From Saccharopolyspora_C sp040643635 (GTDB lineage Bacteria > Actinomycetota > Actinomycetes > Mycobacteriales > Pseudonocardiaceae), in contig NZ_JBEYUS010000026.1 in NCBI RefSeq assembly GCF_040643635.1, positions 1-64,000 on the forward strand: DNA of 64,000 bases, written 5' to 3'. A model generated the notes under the pieces. The model did not search any database and was not told where the DNA came from. It saw only the letters and a list, made by a program, of their open reading frames with translations. Made by a program: the position numbers and the translations under genes. This document shows, one piece after another, positions 49,565 through 59,749 of the stretch; the first letter of the stretch is position 1, and every line of letters begins with the position of its first letter.

Positions 49565-49677
49565 GCCATTCCCTCCACCGAGCCCGACCCGCTGCCGAGC
49601 GCCACCCCGATCAGATCACTTCCGCAGTCCCCACGACACCGACGAGGCCGCCGATCATCCGGCAGCCCGGTCGTTCC

Positions 49678-49850
49678 TCTCAGCGACGCAGTCGCTGAAC
49701 TGCCGACCACCAGAGCCACCGGCACCGCAGCGGGTTCTCAGCGCTTTCCTCGCGAGGACAGCGTTTTCGCATGTGGCGGAGCCACCTGTGAAAACGATCC
49801 CGCAGCGAGGAGAGCGCTGAGGTTCCGCCACCCGCCCCACCTCGCAAGAC
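49678..49850 (-). repeat. Structured repeat, copy F
   Basis: Reverse orientation, with left motif ending 33 nt from the cdd stop and the right end toward deoA. On the minus strand the arms are CTCAGCGCTCTCCTCGC and GCGAGGAAAGCGCTGAG, one mismatch. Positions 8 and 9 carry C-G and U-A instead of the G-C and C-G of copy A. The second hairpin is CAGCGAC-TGC-GTCGCTG, one compensated pair different from copy A. The inner CGTTTTC/GAAAACG stem and GTGGC/GCCAC hairpin are complete. Confidence 0.9.
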
Positions 49851-49866
49851 GCCCCCCGGAGGCCTT

Positions 49867-50244
49867 TCACAACTCAAAAGCGTCCGGGAGAACTTGTCGC
49901 ATGGGGAGAACTCCCCGAGGGGTGTCCACCAGGCAGTCCGGGCCGCCCAGTTCCTGCAGCAGCTGGCGGCACCGCCCGCACGGCATCAGCAGTTCGCCCT
50001 CCCCGCTGCGGCAGGCGACGGCGACGAACCGGCCGCCACCGGTCAGCCGCAGCTGCCCGGCCATCGTGCACTCGGCGCACAACGTCAGCCCGTAGGACAC
50101 GTTCTCCACGTTGCAGCCGACGACGAGCCGCCCGTCGTCGCAGATCGCGGCCGCGCCGACCTGGAGCTTCGAATACGGGCAGTAGGCCTTCGCCGCGACT
50201 TCGACCGCCGCGGCCCGCAGGGCCTCCCAGTTGATGGTGTCCAC
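49867..50244 (-). CDS. cdd: Cytidine deaminase
   Basis: A 125-residue homotetrameric-type cytidine deaminase. The zinc sites are LCAECTMAGQL (C-A-E with catalytic Glu) and LMPCGRCRQLLQEL (P-C-x2-C). AYCPYSKLQVGAAA and VVGCNVENVSYGLT are further family segments. GTG 50244 is used because GGGAG lies just upstream and the length fits; frames up to 50286 are possible. It lies 174 nt downstream of the permease gene and 33 nt before repeat F, in the nucleoside-use cluster. Corresponds to mycobacterial Rv3315c. Confidence 0.95.
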   Translation of the reverse strand: MDTINWEALRAAAVEVAAKAYCPYSKLQVGAAAICDDGRLVVGCNVENVSYGLTLCAECTMAGQLRLTGGGRFVAVACRSGEGELLMPCGRCRQLLQELGGPDCLVDTPRGVLPMRQVLPDAFEL

Positions 50245-50418
50245 ATCGCTCCCGAGCTCGTTCCGGTGTCCGGAAGACCTTCGCACGCGCGCGGCGGGAA
50301 AGCTTCCGCCGTGCGGACCGGCCCCGGGCGCGGTGCCCGGGGCCGGTCGGTCGATGCCGGGCCGGTCGATTGATGCCGAGCCGGTCGGTCGATGCCGGAC
50401 CGGTCCGCGGCCGCCGGG

Positions 50419-51675
50419 TCAGTCCTCGCCGCGCCGGTACGGGACGCCGACCGCGGCGGGTGGTCGCAGGTGCTGCGCGGCGGCCGCGAGGACCACGAGG
50501 GTGACCAGATGCGGGGTGTAGGCGGTCAGCTCCTCCGGCAGTTGGTCGGTGTACCAGTACACCGAGTACACGACCGCGGCGCTCACGGCGGCGATGCCCG
50601 CGGCGAACCACCGGCGCCGGTACACCTGCACGGCGGAGACGACCACCAGCACCAGCGTGGCCGCGTAGAACAGCGCGTGCACCGTGGTCTCGCCGCTGCG
50701 CAGCTGGAGCCCGTCGGAGTAGCCGAACAGCGCCGCCCCGCCGAGCAGCCCGCCCGGCCGCCAGTTCCCGAAGATCATCGCCGCGAGGGCGATGTAGCCG
50801 CGGTTGTTGGTCTGGTTCTCCAGGTAGCCGGCCTGCCCGGGGTTGAGGATGAGCGCGGCGCCGCCGAGCCCGGCCAGCGCTCCGGACACGATCACCGCGA
50901 GGTACTTGTACCGCTGCACCGGCACGCCGAGCGAGGCGGCGGCGACGGGGTTCTCCCCGCAGGACCGCAGCCGCAGCCCGAACGGCGAGCGCCACAGCAC
51001 CAGGTAGCTCACCGGCACCAGCAGGTACGCCAGCATCGTCAGCGGCGACACCCCGGTGACGAGCCCGCCGATGATGCCCGCCGCGTCGGAGATCCCCACC
51101 CGTTGCAGGGATTCCAGCGAACGCAGCCATTCCCCGAAGGGGTAGGCCGAGTAGGTGTCGAACTTCGGCACCGGCGGCGATTCCCGCGGGTTCTGCGAGA
51201 TCGGCTCGAACACGAGGCTCGACAGGTACTGGGTGACGCCGAGCCCGAGGAGGTTGACGGCGACGCCGGAGACGATGTGGTTCACCCCGAAGCTCACCGT
51301 CGCGACGGCGTGCACGAGCCCGCCGAGGGCGCCGAACGCGGCCGCGGCGATGAGCCCGGCGACGGGTCCCCACTGGTACCCGGCCCAGGCACCGCCCCAG
51401 GTGCCGAGGACCATCATGCCCTCCAGCCCGATGTTGATCACACCGGCGCGTTCGGCCCACAGCCCGCCGAGCCCGGCGAGCAGGATGGGCACACCTAGGC
51501 GCACCGCGGACTGCACGGTGCCGGAGGCGGTCAGCTCGGGCAGTCCCGTCGCGTACGAGGTGTAGGAGACGGCGACGACCGCGACGGCGACCCACAGCGC
51601 GGCGCGCGCCCAGCCGGGCATGGTGCGCCGACGGGTCGCGGGCCGGGTGGGGCCGGGGGTGAGCGTGGCGGTCAT
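50419..51675 (-). CDS. Nucleoside ABC transporter permease (BmpA-type system)
   Basis: A 418-residue branched-type ABC permease. About ten membrane helices are visible. Conserved stretches are GLWAERAGVINIGLEGMMVLGTWGGAWAGY, VSGVAVNLLGLGVTQYL and LRSCGENPVAAASLGVPVQRYKYLAVIVSGALAGLGGAALIL, typical of the PnrA/BmpA-associated YufQ-like permeases. The ATG at 51675 overlaps the stop of the other permease as ATGA. The two permeases make a heterodimer with the ATPase upstream. The last about 45 residues are an extra hydrophobic segment. Confidence 0.92.
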   Translation of the reverse strand: MTATLTPGPTRPATRRRTMPGWARAALWVAVAVVAVSYTSYATGLPELTASGTVQSAVRLGVPILLAGLGGLWAERAGVINIGLEGMMVLGTWGGAWAGYQWGPVAGLIAAAAFGALGGLVHAVATVSFGVNHIVSGVAVNLLGLGVTQYLSSLVFEPISQNPRESPPVPKFDTYSAYPFGEWLRSLESLQRVGISDAAGIIGGLVTGVSPLTMLAYLLVPVSYLVLWRSPFGLRLRSCGENPVAAASLGVPVQRYKYLAVIVSGALAGLGGAALILNPGQAGYLENQTNNRGYIALAAMIFGNWRPGGLLGGAALFGYSDGLQLRSGETTVHALFYAATLVLVVVSAVQVYRRRWFAAGIAAVSAAVVYSVYWYTDQLPEELTAYTPHLVTLVVLAAAAQHLRPPAAVGVPYRRGED

Positions 51676-52733
51676 ACCGCACCTCCGGACAGGACCTGGC
51701 CGACGCGGCGCTGTTCGGCGTCGAGCCTGCGGCGCCGCACCAGTTCGTAGGCGACGACGACCGACAGCACGATCGTGCCCTGCAAGATGATCACGATCTC
51801 CTTCGGTACGCCGATGTTGTCCAGCGTCAGCGAGCTCTTGTCCAGGAAGGACCACAGCAGCGCGCCGAACGCGACCCCCACCGGGTGGTTGCGCCCGAGC
51901 AGCGCGATGGCCAGCCCGGCGAAGCCGTAGCCGGTGGGGAAGGTGATGGTGAACGTGTGGTCGCGGCCCAGGATCTCCGGCAGCCCGGCGAGTCCCGCGA
52001 CGCCGCCGGAGAGCAGCATCGCGCCGAGCACCATCTTCTTCGAGCTCACCCCGCCTGCCAGCGCAGCGGTCGGCGACAGCCCGGTGGCGCGCAGCTCGAA
52101 CCCGAACCGGGTGCGGCCGAGCAGCACCCAGTAGGCGGCGCCGACGACGGCGGCCAGCAGCACCAGCCCGAACACGGTTCCGGCGGAGCCGAGCGGAATT
52201 CCGGGCACCTGCCCGGATTCGCCGATGAGCGCGGTGCCCTGCGTGTTGCCGCGCAGTTCGCCGAACTGCTTGACGAGGAACGCGATCACGCCGCCCGCCA
52301 GCACGTTCAGCATGATCGTCGAGATGACCTCGGACACGCCGCGGTAGATCTTCAGCAGCGCGGCGATGCCCGCCCACGCGGCACCGGTGGCCGCGCCGAC
52401 GACGATCACCACGAGGGCGTGCACCCCGAACGGCAGGCTCAGCGAGCCGCCGACGATGGCCGCCACGCACGCGGCGAGCCGGTACTGGCCTTCGACGCCG
52501 ATGTTGAGCAGGTTCATCTGGAACCCGACGGCGGCGGCCAGCGCCACCAGGTAGTAGGCGGCCGCGGTGTTGACGATGTCCACCGCGGTGGTGCCGGTGC
52601 CCACCTGGGTGATCATCTCGCCGAGCGCGGCGATCGGGTTCGCCCCGGACAGCAGCAGCACCAGGCTGCACAGCACCACGGCGAACGCGATCGCCAGCAC
52701 CGGCGGCAGCAGGGTCGAGCGCTTCGCCCCCAT
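51672..52733 (-). CDS. Nucleoside ABC transporter permease (partner)
   Basis: A 353-residue YufP-like permease. NIGVEGQYRLAACVAAIVGG, KIYRGVSEVISTIMLNVLAGG and FELRATGLSPTAALAGGVSSKKMVLGAMLLSGGVAGLAGL define the family; about nine helices. Its ATG shares one base with the ATPase stop (TGATG at 52733) and its own stop overlaps the second permease. A periplasm-facing insertion (QFGELRGNTQGTALIG) is present. Confidence 0.93.
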   Translation of the reverse strand: MGAKRSTLLPPVLAIAFAVVLCSLVLLLSGANPIAALGEMITQVGTGTTAVDIVNTAAAYYLVALAAAVGFQMNLLNIGVEGQYRLAACVAAIVGGSLSLPFGVHALVVIVVGAATGAAWAGIAALLKIYRGVSEVISTIMLNVLAGGVIAFLVKQFGELRGNTQGTALIGESGQVPGIPLGSAGTVFGLVLLAAVVGAAYWVLLGRTRFGFELRATGLSPTAALAGGVSSKKMVLGAMLLSGGVAGLAGLPEILGRDHTFTITFPTGYGFAGLAIALLGRNHPVGVAFGALLWSFLDKSSLTLDNIGVPKEIVIILQGTIVLSVVVAYELVRRRRLDAEQRRVGQVLSGGAV

Positions 52734-54304
52734 CAGTCGGCACCTCCCCCGGAAGTTCCCGTCATGGCCGCGCCGAGCCGTTCCGGCGTGACGGTGCGCG
52801 GATCGGCTTCGGCGACGAGCGCGCCGCGGAACAGCACCCGGATCGTGTCGGACAGCCCGATCAGCTCGTCGAGGTCCGCGGAGATCAGCAGCACCGCGAG
52901 CCCGGCGGCCCTTGCGGTGCGCAGGTGCTCCCAGATCCCGGCCTGGGCGCCGACGTCCACGCCCCGGGTGGGGTGCGCGGCGATGAGCAACTCCGGATCA
53001 CCGGAGAGCTCCCGGCCGACGACCAGCTTCTGCTGGTTGCCGCCGGAGAGCGCGACCGCGTCCACGTCGATGCCGGGGGTGCGCACGTCGAACTCGGCGA
53101 CGATGCGCTCGGTGTCGGCGCGCGCGCCCGCCCGGTCCAGCCACGGCCCGCGCGCGGCGGGCCTGCGGGTCTGGTGACCGAGGATCCGGTTGAACCACAA
53201 GGATTCGTCGAGCAGCAGGCCGTGCCGGTGCCGGTCCTCCGGCACGTAGCCGATGCCCGCGGCGCGGCGGCGCAGCGTGGACAGCCGGGTCAGGTCGGTG
53301 TCGCCGAGCCGGATGCCGCCCGCGCTGATCGGCCGCATCCCGAGCACGGCTTCGACGAGTTCGGTCTGCCCGTTGCCCTCGACGCCCGCGATGCCGACGA
53401 CCTCGCCCGCGTGCACCACGAGGTCGACGTCGTCCAGCACCGCCCGCCCACCGTCCACTGCGGACAGTCCGGTGATGGTGAGCACCGGGCGATCGGTGAC
53501 GGTGGAGTCGCCGGTGGACGGGTCGGGCAGTTCGCTGCCGACCATCAGCTCGGCCAGCTCGCGGGTGGTCACCTCGCTCGCGGGCACGGTGCCGACGGTG
53601 GTGCCGCGGCGCAGCACGGTCACCGCGTCGGCGATGGCCAGCACCTCGTCCAGCTTGTGCGAGATGAACAGGAACGTGAAGCCGCGCTCCCGCATGGCGC
53701 GCAGCGTGGTGAACAGCTCCTCGACCTCCTGCGGCACCAGCACCGCGGTCGGCTCGTCGAGGATGATCGTGCGGGCGCCGCGGTAGAGGACCTTGAGGAT
53801 CTCCACCCGCTGCCGGTCGGCGACGCCGAGCCGCTCCACCAGCTCGTCCGGCCGCACCGCGAACCCGGCCTGCTCGGCGAGCTCCGCGATGCGGCGCCGC
53901 GCCCGGGCGCCGATGCCGTGCTCCTGCTCGGCGCCGAGCACCACGTTCTCCAGCACGGTGAGGTTGTCGGCGAGCATGAAGTGCTGGTGCACCATGCCGA
54001 CGCCGTGCCGGATCGCGTCGGCAGGGGTGCGCAGCCGCACCTGCTCGCCGCCGAGCTCGACGGTGCCCTCGTCCGGCGACTGCATGCCGTAGAGGATCTT
54101 CATCAGGGTGGACTTGCCCGCCCCGTTCTCCCCGCACAGCGCGTGCACCTCCCCGGCGCGCACGGTCAGGTGCACGTCGGAGTTGGCGACGACGCCGGGG
54201 AACGACTTGGTGATGCCGTGCAGCGCGACGGCGGGCGGTCCCTGATCGGGGACGCCTGCCGCGGCGAGGGGCGGACCGGGGTCGTCCGGTCTGGTGGTGC
54301 TCAT
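52733..54304 (-). CDS. Nucleoside ABC transporter ATPase (double)
   Basis: A 523-residue protein with two fused ATP-binding domains. First: Walker A GENGAGKSTLMKIL, and Walker B TIILDEPTAVL. Its signature region reads ERLGVADRQRVEILKVL, lacking the canonical LSGGQ. Second: Walker A is GVEGNGQTELVEAV, without the GKS/T lysine, as is common for the second domain of sugar/nucleoside transporters. LSGGNQQKLVVGREL is a good signature there, and Walker B LLIAAHPTRGVDVGA carries His in place of the usual Glu. The ATG at 54304 is 224 nt downstream of the binding-protein gene; that gap holds small hairpin repeats. Confidence 0.93.
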   Translation of the reverse strand: MSTTRPDDPGPPLAAAGVPDQGPPAVALHGITKSFPGVVANSDVHLTVRAGEVHALCGENGAGKSTLMKILYGMQSPDEGTVELGGEQVRLRTPADAIRHGVGMVHQHFMLADNLTVLENVVLGAEQEHGIGARARRRIAELAEQAGFAVRPDELVERLGVADRQRVEILKVLYRGARTIILDEPTAVLVPQEVEELFTTLRAMRERGFTFLFISHKLDEVLAIADAVTVLRRGTTVGTVPASEVTTRELAELMVGSELPDPSTGDSTVTDRPVLTITGLSAVDGGRAVLDDVDLVVHAGEVVGIAGVEGNGQTELVEAVLGMRPISAGGIRLGDTDLTRLSTLRRRAAGIGYVPEDRHRHGLLLDESLWFNRILGHQTRRPAARGPWLDRAGARADTERIVAEFDVRTPGIDVDAVALSGGNQQKLVVGRELSGDPELLIAAHPTRGVDVGAQAGIWEHLRTARAAGLAVLLISADLDELIGLSDTIRVLFRGALVAEADPRTVTPERLGAAMTGTSGGGAD

Positions 54305-54315
54305 CTGACTCCGTC

Positions 54316-54426
54316 TCCGGGCCGCGCACCGTCGCGCGGCGGGATCTCCGGGCCGCGCTGGTGCGCGGCGGTCTCTCGGGGCGCACCGATGCGGCGGCCG
54401 TTCCGGGCCGCGCCGGTGCGCGGCGG
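54316..54426 (-). repeat. Three direct repeats able to form hairpins
   Basis: Imperfect units of about 25 bp lie at 54316-54342, 54347-54371 and 54402-54426; the last two differ by one base. On the minus strand the last reads CCGCGC-ACCG-GCGCGG, a 6-bp hairpin. Located between binding-protein gene and ATPase gene, they could lower read-through so that more binding protein is made. Confidence 0.55.
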
Positions 54427-54528
54427 CTCGGTGCCGCGCCGGCGCGGCTGGTGCGCCAGGTCCGCGGATGCGGCGGGCACGGGTTCGGGACCGGTGCGGG
54501 CCGCCGGTGGGGGCGGCCCGCCGCCGGG

Positions 54529-55695
54529 TCACGGGGTGGGGCTGACCTGGATGTCGCCGCGGGCGATCGCGGCCTTGTAGGCGTCGGCGACCGCGGTGAG
54601 GTCGTCCACCTTCCCGCCGGAGGTGGAGTAGGTGACCGCGTCCATCGACAGGTCGAACTTCGGCGGCACCGCGGACAGATCGCCCCGCGCGACGGCCGCC
54701 ACGTAGTCGAACACGGCGAGGTCGATCCGCTTCAGCATCGAGGTGATGATCACGTCCTTGTACTGCGCCACGGTCGGCTGCACGTACTGGTCGGAGTCCA
54801 CGCCGACGGCCATCGCGTCCGCCCCGGCCACGGCCGCGAACACGCCCTTCCCGGAGGCACCGGCCGCGTGGTAGATCACGTCGGCCCCGGCGTCGAGCTG
54901 GCCCCGCGCCACCTCGGACCCCTTGTTCGGGTCCTGGAAGCCGGAGAAGTCCCCGGCCGGGGTGAGGTAGTCGGTCTGGATCCGCACGTCCGGCGCGGCG
55001 GCCTTCGCGCCCTGCTCGAACCCGGCCTGGAACTTCTGGATCAGCGGCGTCTCCACCCCGCCGACGAACCCGATGCTGCAATTCCGGGACTTGTGCGCGG
55101 CGAGCACGCCCACCAGGAACGAACCCTGCTCCTCGGCGAACACCAGCGAGGTGACGTTCGGGATGCCGTCGATCTTCTCGTCGATCAGCGCGAACTTCGT
55201 GCCCAGGAACTCGGGGGCGACGACCTTCACCGAGTCCGCGTAGGCGTAGCCGACGGCGATGACCGGGTTGAAGCCCTCGCGCGCCAGCTGGCGCAGCCGG
55301 GTCTGCTTCGCGTCCTCCGGCTCACCGGCGGCGGCGTCGAGCTCCTTGGTCCGGGTGAGCCCCATCTCGGACTTCGCGCGCTCCAGACCGGCGACGGTGG
55401 CGTCGTTGAACGACGCGTCGCCGCGGCCGCCGATGTCGAACGCCAGCCCGACCTGCATCCGGCTCGCGTCCGGCGCGGGTGCGTCGGCGCGCTCCGACGT
55501 GCTCACCGGCGCCGTCACCGCCGGTGGCTGCTCGGTGCGGCACGGCTGCCCCTCGACGGCGCCCCCGCCGCCGCGGGCGTCCTTGGCGCAGCCCGACAGC
55601 GCCAGCACCCCCGCCAGCGCCACCGCGGTCAGCGCGGCGCCGGAGCGCCGCCACCCCGCCCCGTACCCCTTGGACGAGCCGGCCGTTCGCCGCAT
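54529..55695 (-). CDS. BmpA-type nucleoside-binding lipoprotein
   Basis: A 388-residue solute-binding lipoprotein. The signal SGAALTAVALAGVLALSGCAKD ends in the lipobox LSGC. The mature part begins after a Ser/Pro/Ala-rich linker with MQVGLAFDIGGRGDASFNDATVAGLERAKSEMG, the hallmark (G-x-G-D-x-S-F-N-D) of the BmpA/Med/PnrA purine-nucleoside-binding family. GFNPVIAVGYAYADSVKVVAPEF, NCSIGFVGGVETPLIQKFQAGFEQGAKAAAP and DVIYHAAGASGKGVFAAV follow. The ATG at 55695 has GGGGAA upstream. It heads the import operon whose products feed Cdd, DeoA and Add. Confidence 0.94.
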   Translation of the reverse strand: MRRTAGSSKGYGAGWRRSGAALTAVALAGVLALSGCAKDARGGGGAVEGQPCRTEQPPAVTAPVSTSERADAPAPDASRMQVGLAFDIGGRGDASFNDATVAGLERAKSEMGLTRTKELDAAAGEPEDAKQTRLRQLAREGFNPVIAVGYAYADSVKVVAPEFLGTKFALIDEKIDGIPNVTSLVFAEEQGSFLVGVLAAHKSRNCSIGFVGGVETPLIQKFQAGFEQGAKAAAPDVRIQTDYLTPAGDFSGFQDPNKGSEVARGQLDAGADVIYHAAGASGKGVFAAVAGADAMAVGVDSDQYVQPTVAQYKDVIITSMLKRIDLAVFDYVAAVARGDLSAVPPKFDLSMDAVTYSTSGGKVDDLTAVADAYKAAIARGDIQVSPTP

Positions 55696-56112
55696 CGCCG
55701 TTCCCCTTTCGACAACCCCGCCGCACAGCTCCGCGCCCCGGTGACCGCTCCGGATCGGAGCGAATCGCGGGGCGCGGACCGCGGCCCGTTCCCCTTCCGG
55801 GGAATGCGGGCCGATACGCAGCACACGTCCGGTGACGTGGCTCTCGAAATTAAGGCTTGACCCTGCTGCTTGCGTATTGCCCCGGTGTCACGAGTTGATT
55901 TCTACATCGATCCACCAGGTAGCGGCCTTTGTCTGGTCGATCACACAGAGCACAGGCGAGTAGGCCGCACGGATGGTGCAGGTCTAGCATCCGAGACGTC
56001 CAGGCCTTGTTCAGGTGGCCGGTGACGGGCGTACGAATGACGACGACTCGGACCGGTCGTCATGTTCCCGAACGGGCCGTCAGTCCACCAGCGACGTTGG
56101 AGGCCTTCCACC
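55696..56112. other. Divergent region bmp / sdh
   Basis: This 417-bp region separates the importer operon from sdhC. A plus-strand -10 candidate TAGCAT is at 55985-55990 and a somewhat AT-richer stretch runs 55845-55925. No gene or riboswitch was recognised. Confidence 0.4.
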
Positions 56113-56550
56113 ATGGCCAGCACCACCGCCTCCGCGGCGGAGGCCCCCCAGCGCGAGGGCAACCCTCGTGCCAAGGGATCCCTCTACCGCGGTGACTTGG
56201 GCATGTGGTCGTGGGTAGCGCACCGGATCACGGGCGTGCTCACATTCTTCTTCTTGTTCGTGCACGTGTTGGACACCGCTCTCGTGCGGGTATCGCCCGA
56301 GGCGTACGACACGGTCATCGAAACCTACAAAAGCCCGATCATGATCCTGTTCGAACTGGGTCTGCTCGCGGCGGTGCTGTTCCACGCGTTCAACGGCATC
56401 CGCGTCATGCTGGTCGACTTCTGGTCGAACGGGCCGAAATACCAGAAGCCGATGCTCTGGACCGTTCTGGTGGTGTGGCTGGTGCTGATCGTGCCCGCCG
56501 CCATCAGCATGCTCACGCGCGCCGTCACGGAACTGTTCGGGGGGCACTGA
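56113..56550 (+). CDS. sdhC: Succinate dehydrogenase, cytochrome b subunit
   Basis: A 145-residue membrane anchor of succinate dehydrogenase. After a polar start, SLYRGDLGMWSWVAHRITGVLTFFFLFVHVLDTALV contains the R/H/S-R-x-x-G pattern for quinone and heme binding. Two further helices are LFELGLLAAVLFHAFNGIRVMLVDFW and WTVLVVWLVLIVPAAISML. Heme ligand candidates are the His of FLFVHVLD and of LFHAFNG. ATG 56113 has GGAGG 9 nt upstream, inside the start of an operon sdhCDAB. Confidence 0.95.
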   Translation: MASTTASAAEAPQREGNPRAKGSLYRGDLGMWSWVAHRITGVLTFFFLFVHVLDTALVRVSPEAYDTVIETYKSPIMILFELGLLAAVLFHAFNGIRVMLVDFWSNGPKYQKPMLWTVLVVWLVLIVPAAISMLTRAVTELFGGH

Positions 56551-56553
56551 CCC

Positions 56554-56973
56554 ATGACCACCATCGACGCGCCGCTGTCGGTCGACAAGCCGCGGTCCCC
56601 GCACCGCCCGGCCGCTCGCCGCAGCAACTTCGAGCTCTACAGCTGGCTGTTCATGCGCCTGTCGGGCGTGCTGCTGCTGTTCCTGGTCCTCGGGCACATG
56701 CTGATCATGCTGTTCCTGGACGGCGGGGTGCACCGGGTCAACTTCGCGTTCGTCGCGGGCCGCTGGGCCTCCCCGTTCTGGCAGTTCTGGGACCTGACGA
56801 TGCTGTGGCTGGCCGGCCTGCACGGCGGCAACGGGCTGCGCACCGTGATCAACGACTACTCCCGCAAGGACGCCACCCGGTTCTGGCTGAAGATGCTGCT
56901 GTACGTCTCGGTCCTGCTCACGGTCGGTCTGGGCACCTTCGTGCTCTTCACCTTCGACCCGAACATCGGCTGA
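56554..56973 (+). CDS. sdhD: Succinate dehydrogenase, membrane anchor subunit
   Basis: A 139-residue second anchor, three membrane helices. LYSWLFMRLSGVLLLFLVLGHMLIMLFL carries the RxSG and His of the quinone/heme site; WQFWDLTMLWLAGLHGGNGLRTVINDY and LLYVSVLLTVGLGTFVLFTF follow. It starts 3 nt after sdhC and 68 nt before sdhA. With SdhC it anchors the SdhAB heterodimer. Confidence 0.95.
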   Translation: MTTIDAPLSVDKPRSPHRPAARRSNFELYSWLFMRLSGVLLLFLVLGHMLIMLFLDGGVHRVNFAFVAGRWASPFWQFWDLTMLWLAGLHGGNGLRTVINDYSRKDATRFWLKMLLYVSVLLTVGLGTFVLFTFDPNIG

Positions 56974-57041
56974 CGACACAGCGCAGGCTTCGAGGCCCCG
57001 CGAGCAGCGGACGGCCTCGCCAGCGGCCCTAGGAGGCGACC

Positions 57042-58831
<1,790 letters not shown>

Positions 58832-58832
<1 letters not shown>

Positions 58833-59620
58833 TGACCGCAACCGTGACGAACACCGAACAGACCACCGACCTGCCGTCGGACGCCCCGCCCATCCCCGAG
58901 GGCGCCACGATGGTCACGGTCAAGATCCAGCGGTTCAACCCGGAGGTCGACGAGGACCTGCACTGGGAGTCCTTCCGGATCCCGGCGCTGCCCAGCGACC
59001 GCGTGCTGAACCTGCTGCACTACATCAAGTGGTACGTGGACGGCTCGCTGACGTTCCGCCGCTCCTGCGCGCACGGCGTCTGCGGTTCGGACGCGATGCG
59101 CATCAACGGCGTGAACCGCCTGGCCTGCAAGGTCCTGATGAAGGACCTGCTGGCCAAGAACGGCGAGACGACGATCACCGTCGAGCCGATCAAGGGCCTG
59201 CCGGTGCACAAGGACCTGCTGGTCGACATGGAACCGTTCTTCGAGGCCTACCGGGCGATCAAGCCCTACCTGGTCACCTCGGGCAACGAGCCGACCCGCG
59301 AGCGCACCCAGTCCGTCGCCGAGCGCGCGCGCTTCGACGACACCACCAAGTGCATCCTGTGCGCGGCCTGCACCACGTCCTGCCCGGTGTACTGGTCGGA
59401 GGGCTCCTACTTCGGGCCCGCCGCGATCGTCAACGCGCACCGGTTCATCTTCGACAGCCGCGACGAGGCCGCCGAGGAGCGCCTGGACATCCTCAACGAC
59501 GTGGACGGCGTGTGGCGCTGCCGCACCACGTTCAACTGCACGGACGCCTGCCCCCGTGGCATCCAGGTCACCAAGGCGATCCAAGAGGTCAAGCGGGCCT
59601 TGATGTTCCGCCGCCGCTGA
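58832..59620 (+). CDS. sdhB: Succinate dehydrogenase, iron-sulfur subunit
   Basis: A 262-residue iron-sulfur protein. [2Fe-2S] ligands are in RRSCAHGVCGSDAMRINGVNRLAC, where the third Cys position is Asp as in some other SdhB proteins. The 4Fe-4S and 3Fe-4S ligands are in CILCAACTTSCPVYW and CTDACPRGIQVTKAI. The start shares one base with the sdhA stop (TGATG). A strong terminator 19 nt after the stop ends the sdh operon. Confidence 0.97.
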
Positions 59621-59638
59621 CCCCGGCACGAACACCGC

Positions 59639-59674
59639 GAAGCGCCCGCCCCCGGTCCAGGGGGCGGGCGCTTC
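59639..59674 (+). terminator. sdh operon terminator
   Basis: A 15-bp perfect stem, arms 59639-59653 and 59660-59674 (GAAGCGCCCGCCCCC and complement) with a GGTCCA loop, starts 19 nt after the sdhB stop. It separates sdh from the following cassette. Confidence 0.8.
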
Positions 59675-59737
59675 CGCGTTCCACCTGGCAGACAACGCCG
59701 GATCACCGAACCCGGCACGCTGAGTGACGATCATGCG

Positions 59738-59743
59738 TATTCT
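59738..59743 (+). promoter_or_regulatory. -10 box TATTCT of HEPN/ATPase cassette
   Basis: TATTCT ends 6 nt before the ATG at 59750, the leaderless arrangement. The octamer CGATCATG occurs on both sides (59728-59735 and 59745-59752), a 17-bp-spaced direct repeat that could be an operator. Confidence 0.65.
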
Positions 59744-59749
59744 GCGATC

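Noticed and set aside
1649..49850. CRISPR array reading of the dispersed repeats
   Set aside because: Copies are kilobases apart, in both orientations, without spacers or cas genes.
1649..49850. Classical insertion sequences
   Set aside because: No transposase frame lies in any copy, and no clear target-site duplications were seen; a non-autonomous element remains possible.
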